Assembly: GCA_045541735.1 (NCBI GenBank)
Contig: JAZQJQ010000085.1
Span: 1 to 24,310 of the forward strand
Origin: RUG12395 sp045541735
GTDB taxonomy: Bacteria > Bacillota > Clostridia > Oscillospirales > CAG-272
Direction: 5' to 3'
Length of the DNA stretch: 24,310 nucleotides
Positions 22,639-24,310 of this stretch are shown here, piece after piece. The notes beneath the pieces are model-generated. The model was not told where the DNA came from. It made no database searches and saw only the letters and a list, made by a program, of their open reading frames with translations. Within the stretch, counting starts at the first letter, position 1; each line of letters opens with the position of its first letter. Both the position numbers and the translations under genes were made by a program.

Positions 22639-24310
22639 TTATCTCAGGTATCTGCTCGGGAAGAGGCTCGGATGCGACGTAACCGCACGCCTTATCTCCG
22701 CACACGAGACGGTTCTTTGACTTATTTACAAACAGAGTTTTTCCGCAATCGGGGCATTTTTCGGCGGTGGGAAGCAACCATGAGGAGAATTGGCAATCGG
22801 GATAGTTCTCACAGCTGTAGAATGCAGAACGGCGCTTTCCGCCGAAGCGCATTACCACCTTGCCTCCGCAATCGGGGCAAACGATGCCCGTATCTTTGGT
22901 CTTCTGCTTGGTATATTTGCACTTAGGATAGTTGGCGCAAGCGTAGAATTCGCCGAACTTGCCCGTACGGAGCACAACGTCTCCGCCGCAAAGCTCGCAC
23001 TTCATTCCTTCAACCGGGGAGGGTTTTTCCTTGGGTTCCGCCTCCTTGCCGTCCTTACCGAGCTGCTTTGTATTCTTGCATTCGGGGTAGTTGGGACAAG
23101 CGGCAAATTTGCCGTAGCGTCCGTTTTTAACTATCATACGGGCGCCGCATTTATCGCAGATTATATCGGTCTCCTCGGGGGCAAGCTCCACCTCGTATTT
23201 TTCGATGGATGCAAATGCCTCCTCAAGCCATACCTTGAATTCGTCATAAAACTCGCCGAGAACCTTCTGCATGGATTCGTTTCCGGCCTCGATACCGTCA
23301 AGGTCGCTCTCCATACGCGCGGTAAACTCGTAATCCATGATCTTGGGGAAGTTCTCCTCCATTATCTTGGTGGTAAGCTCGCCGAGATTGGTGGGGCGTA
23401 AGCTCTTACCCTCGCGTTTTACGTAGCCGCGCTGAAGAATGGTGGAGATAATGGGAGTGTAGGTACTGGGTCTGCCGATACCCATCTCCTCAAAGAACTT
23501 GATAAGGGAAGCCTCGGTAAATCTTGCGGGAGGCTCGGTAAAGTGCTGTACCTCGTTTATCTCGGAAGGAGTAAGTGTCTCTCCCTCGGTGAGCTGGGGC
23601 AGGGTGGTCACGAACTCCTGCTCTCTCTGATTTTTCTTCGTTTCGTCCGCACTTTCCTCATAAAGAGCAAGGAAGCCGGGGAATTCAACGGTATAACCCG
23701 TTGCACGGAAGCTGTGGGTTCCGCATGCAAACTCCGCGTTTACGGTGTTCATGACTGCGCTTTCCATACTGCTTGCAACGAAACGCTCCCAGATAAGCTT
23801 ATAGAGCTTAAACTGGTCGGGGGTAAGATATTTCTTTATGGACGCGGGCTCGATGCGCACGTCGGTAGGACGGATAGCCTCATGTGCATCCTGAGTATTC
23901 GTTGTATTTGCTTTAAACGCGTGCGGCTTTGCGGGACGGTAATTCTCGCCGTACTTTTCCTCAACGTACGCAAAAACAGCCTTCTGCGCCTCTTCGGAAA
24001 TGCGGAGAGAGTCGGTACGCATATAGGTGATAAGACCGTGCGTTCCGCCGTTCTCGTGTCCGATATTGATACCCTCGTAAAGCTCCTGCGCGACCTTCAT
24101 TATCTTCTGCGAATTGAAGCCGAGCTTCTTTGAAGCTTCCTGCTGCATCGTCGAGGTCGTAAAGGGAGGAAGGGGATTTCTCTGCTTAACGGTCTTCTTT
24201 ACCGAGGTAACGGTAAAGGTCTGACCCGAAACCGCGTCATAGACCGCCTTTGCGTCCTTTTCGTTCTTAAGCTCGTTCTTTTTGCCGTTTTTACCGTAAT
24301 AATGAGCAGT
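22631..24310 (-). CDS. topA: DNA topoisomerase I, N-terminus beyond window
   Basis: This is the C-terminal 559 residues of a type IA topoisomerase, which relaxes negative supercoils by single-strand passage. The frame stays open to the right edge (visible start TAHYYGKNG...), so the internal ATG at 24148 is not the gene start. By comparison with family length (about 690-700), some 130-140 N-terminal residues with the Toprim domain are missing from view. The segment NPLPPFTTSTMQQEAS is typical, and the active-site tyrosine is Tyr96 of the visible part, in GLITYMRTDS (codon at 24023-24025). The last 180 residues carry four cysteine zinc ribbons: CDKCG...CPNYPEC, CELCG...CANYPKC, CPDCG...CENYPDC and CPDCG...CGDKAC. 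The gene heads the visible part of the operon and overlaps trmFO by 8 nt. Confidence 0.97.
   Translation of the reverse strand, partial: TAHYYGKNGKKNELKNEKDAKAVYDAVSGQTFTVTSVKKTVKQRNPLPPFTTSTMQQEASKKLGFNSQKIMKVAQELYEGINIGHENGGTHGLITYMRTDSLRISEEAQKAVFAYVEEKYGENYRPAKPHAFKANTTNTQDAHEAIRPTDVRIEPASIKKYLTPDQFKLYKLIWERFVASSMESAVMNTVNAEFACGTHSFRATGYTVEFPGFLALYEESADETKKNQREQEFVTTLPQLTEGETLTPSEINEVQHFTEPPARFTEASLIKFFEEMGIGRPSTYTPIISTILQRGYVKREGKSLRPTNLGELTTKIMEENFPKIMDYEFTARMESDLDGIEAGNESMQKVLGEFYDEFKVWLEEAFASIEKYEVELAPEETDIICDKCGARMIVKNGRYGKFAACPNYPECKNTKQLGKDGKEAEPKEKPSPVEGMKCELCGGDVVLRTGKFGEFYACANYPKCKYTKQKTKDTGIVCPDCGGKVVMRFGGKRRSAFYSCENYPDCQFSSWLLPTAEKCPDCGKTLFVNKSKNRLVCGDKACGYVASEPLPEQIPEINE

Noticed and set aside
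24146..24148. ATG at 24148 as the start of topA
   Set aside because: The frame continues open to the right edge with typical topoisomerase I sequence, so this Met is internal.
1..24310. tRNA, rRNA, CRISPR, insertion sequence or prophage signals
   Set aside because: None recognised on either strand; the window is filled by chromosomal genes on one strand plus the two-component operon.

Overview
The window looks like a chromosomal segment of a Firmicute of class Clostridia, probably an uncultured gut-type Oscillospirales/Christensenellales-like lineage. The evidence is a long housekeeping run in an order known from Clostridia (topA-trmFO-plsX-rnc-radical SAM-smc-ftsY-rdgB-yhbY-nadD-yqeK-LCP-rsfS-leuS), folate-dependent TrmFO, PlsX, an AgrC/LytTR-type two-component system and a secreted protein with InlB B-type repeats. 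The family assignment is from memory of gene order and protein motifs; no database search was possible.

Region 1 (1-4509, minus strand) holds the N-terminal 1374 residues of a very large secreted repeat protein, cut by the left edge. Immediately upstream is a 109-aa protein of unknown function that reads like a receiver domain without its phosphorylation residues. Region 2 (4510-6703) is a divergent promoter region followed on the plus strand by a LytTR response regulator and its GHKL sensor kinase. An 11-bp direct repeat spaced by 20 bp lies between two promoters of the extended -10 type, at a similar distance from each. This makes a plausible self-contained module: sensor kinase, DNA-binding regulator, small protein and surface protein. 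No agrB- or agrD-like signal gene is visible beside it.

Region 3 (6750-24310, minus strand) is one compact run of 15 genes, from topA (start beyond the right edge) to an inositol-monophosphatase-family gene. Most neighbours overlap or sit within 16 nt. The only larger gap (41 nt) is in front of smc, where a near-consensus promoter lies inside the end of the radical SAM gene. The run covers DNA topology and chromosome segregation (TopA, SMC), tRNA/rRNA and ribosome biology (TrmFO, RNase III, YhbY, RsfS, LeuRS), phospholipid synthesis (PlsX), membrane targeting (FtsY), nucleotide and NAD metabolism (RdgB, NadD, YqeK) and cell-wall polymer attachment (LCP). It ends at a perfect 18-bp hairpin terminator that also closes the oppositely oriented kinase operon.

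No rRNA, tRNA, insertion sequence, CRISPR array or phage gene was seen, and there is no gene-free stretch over 300 bases.
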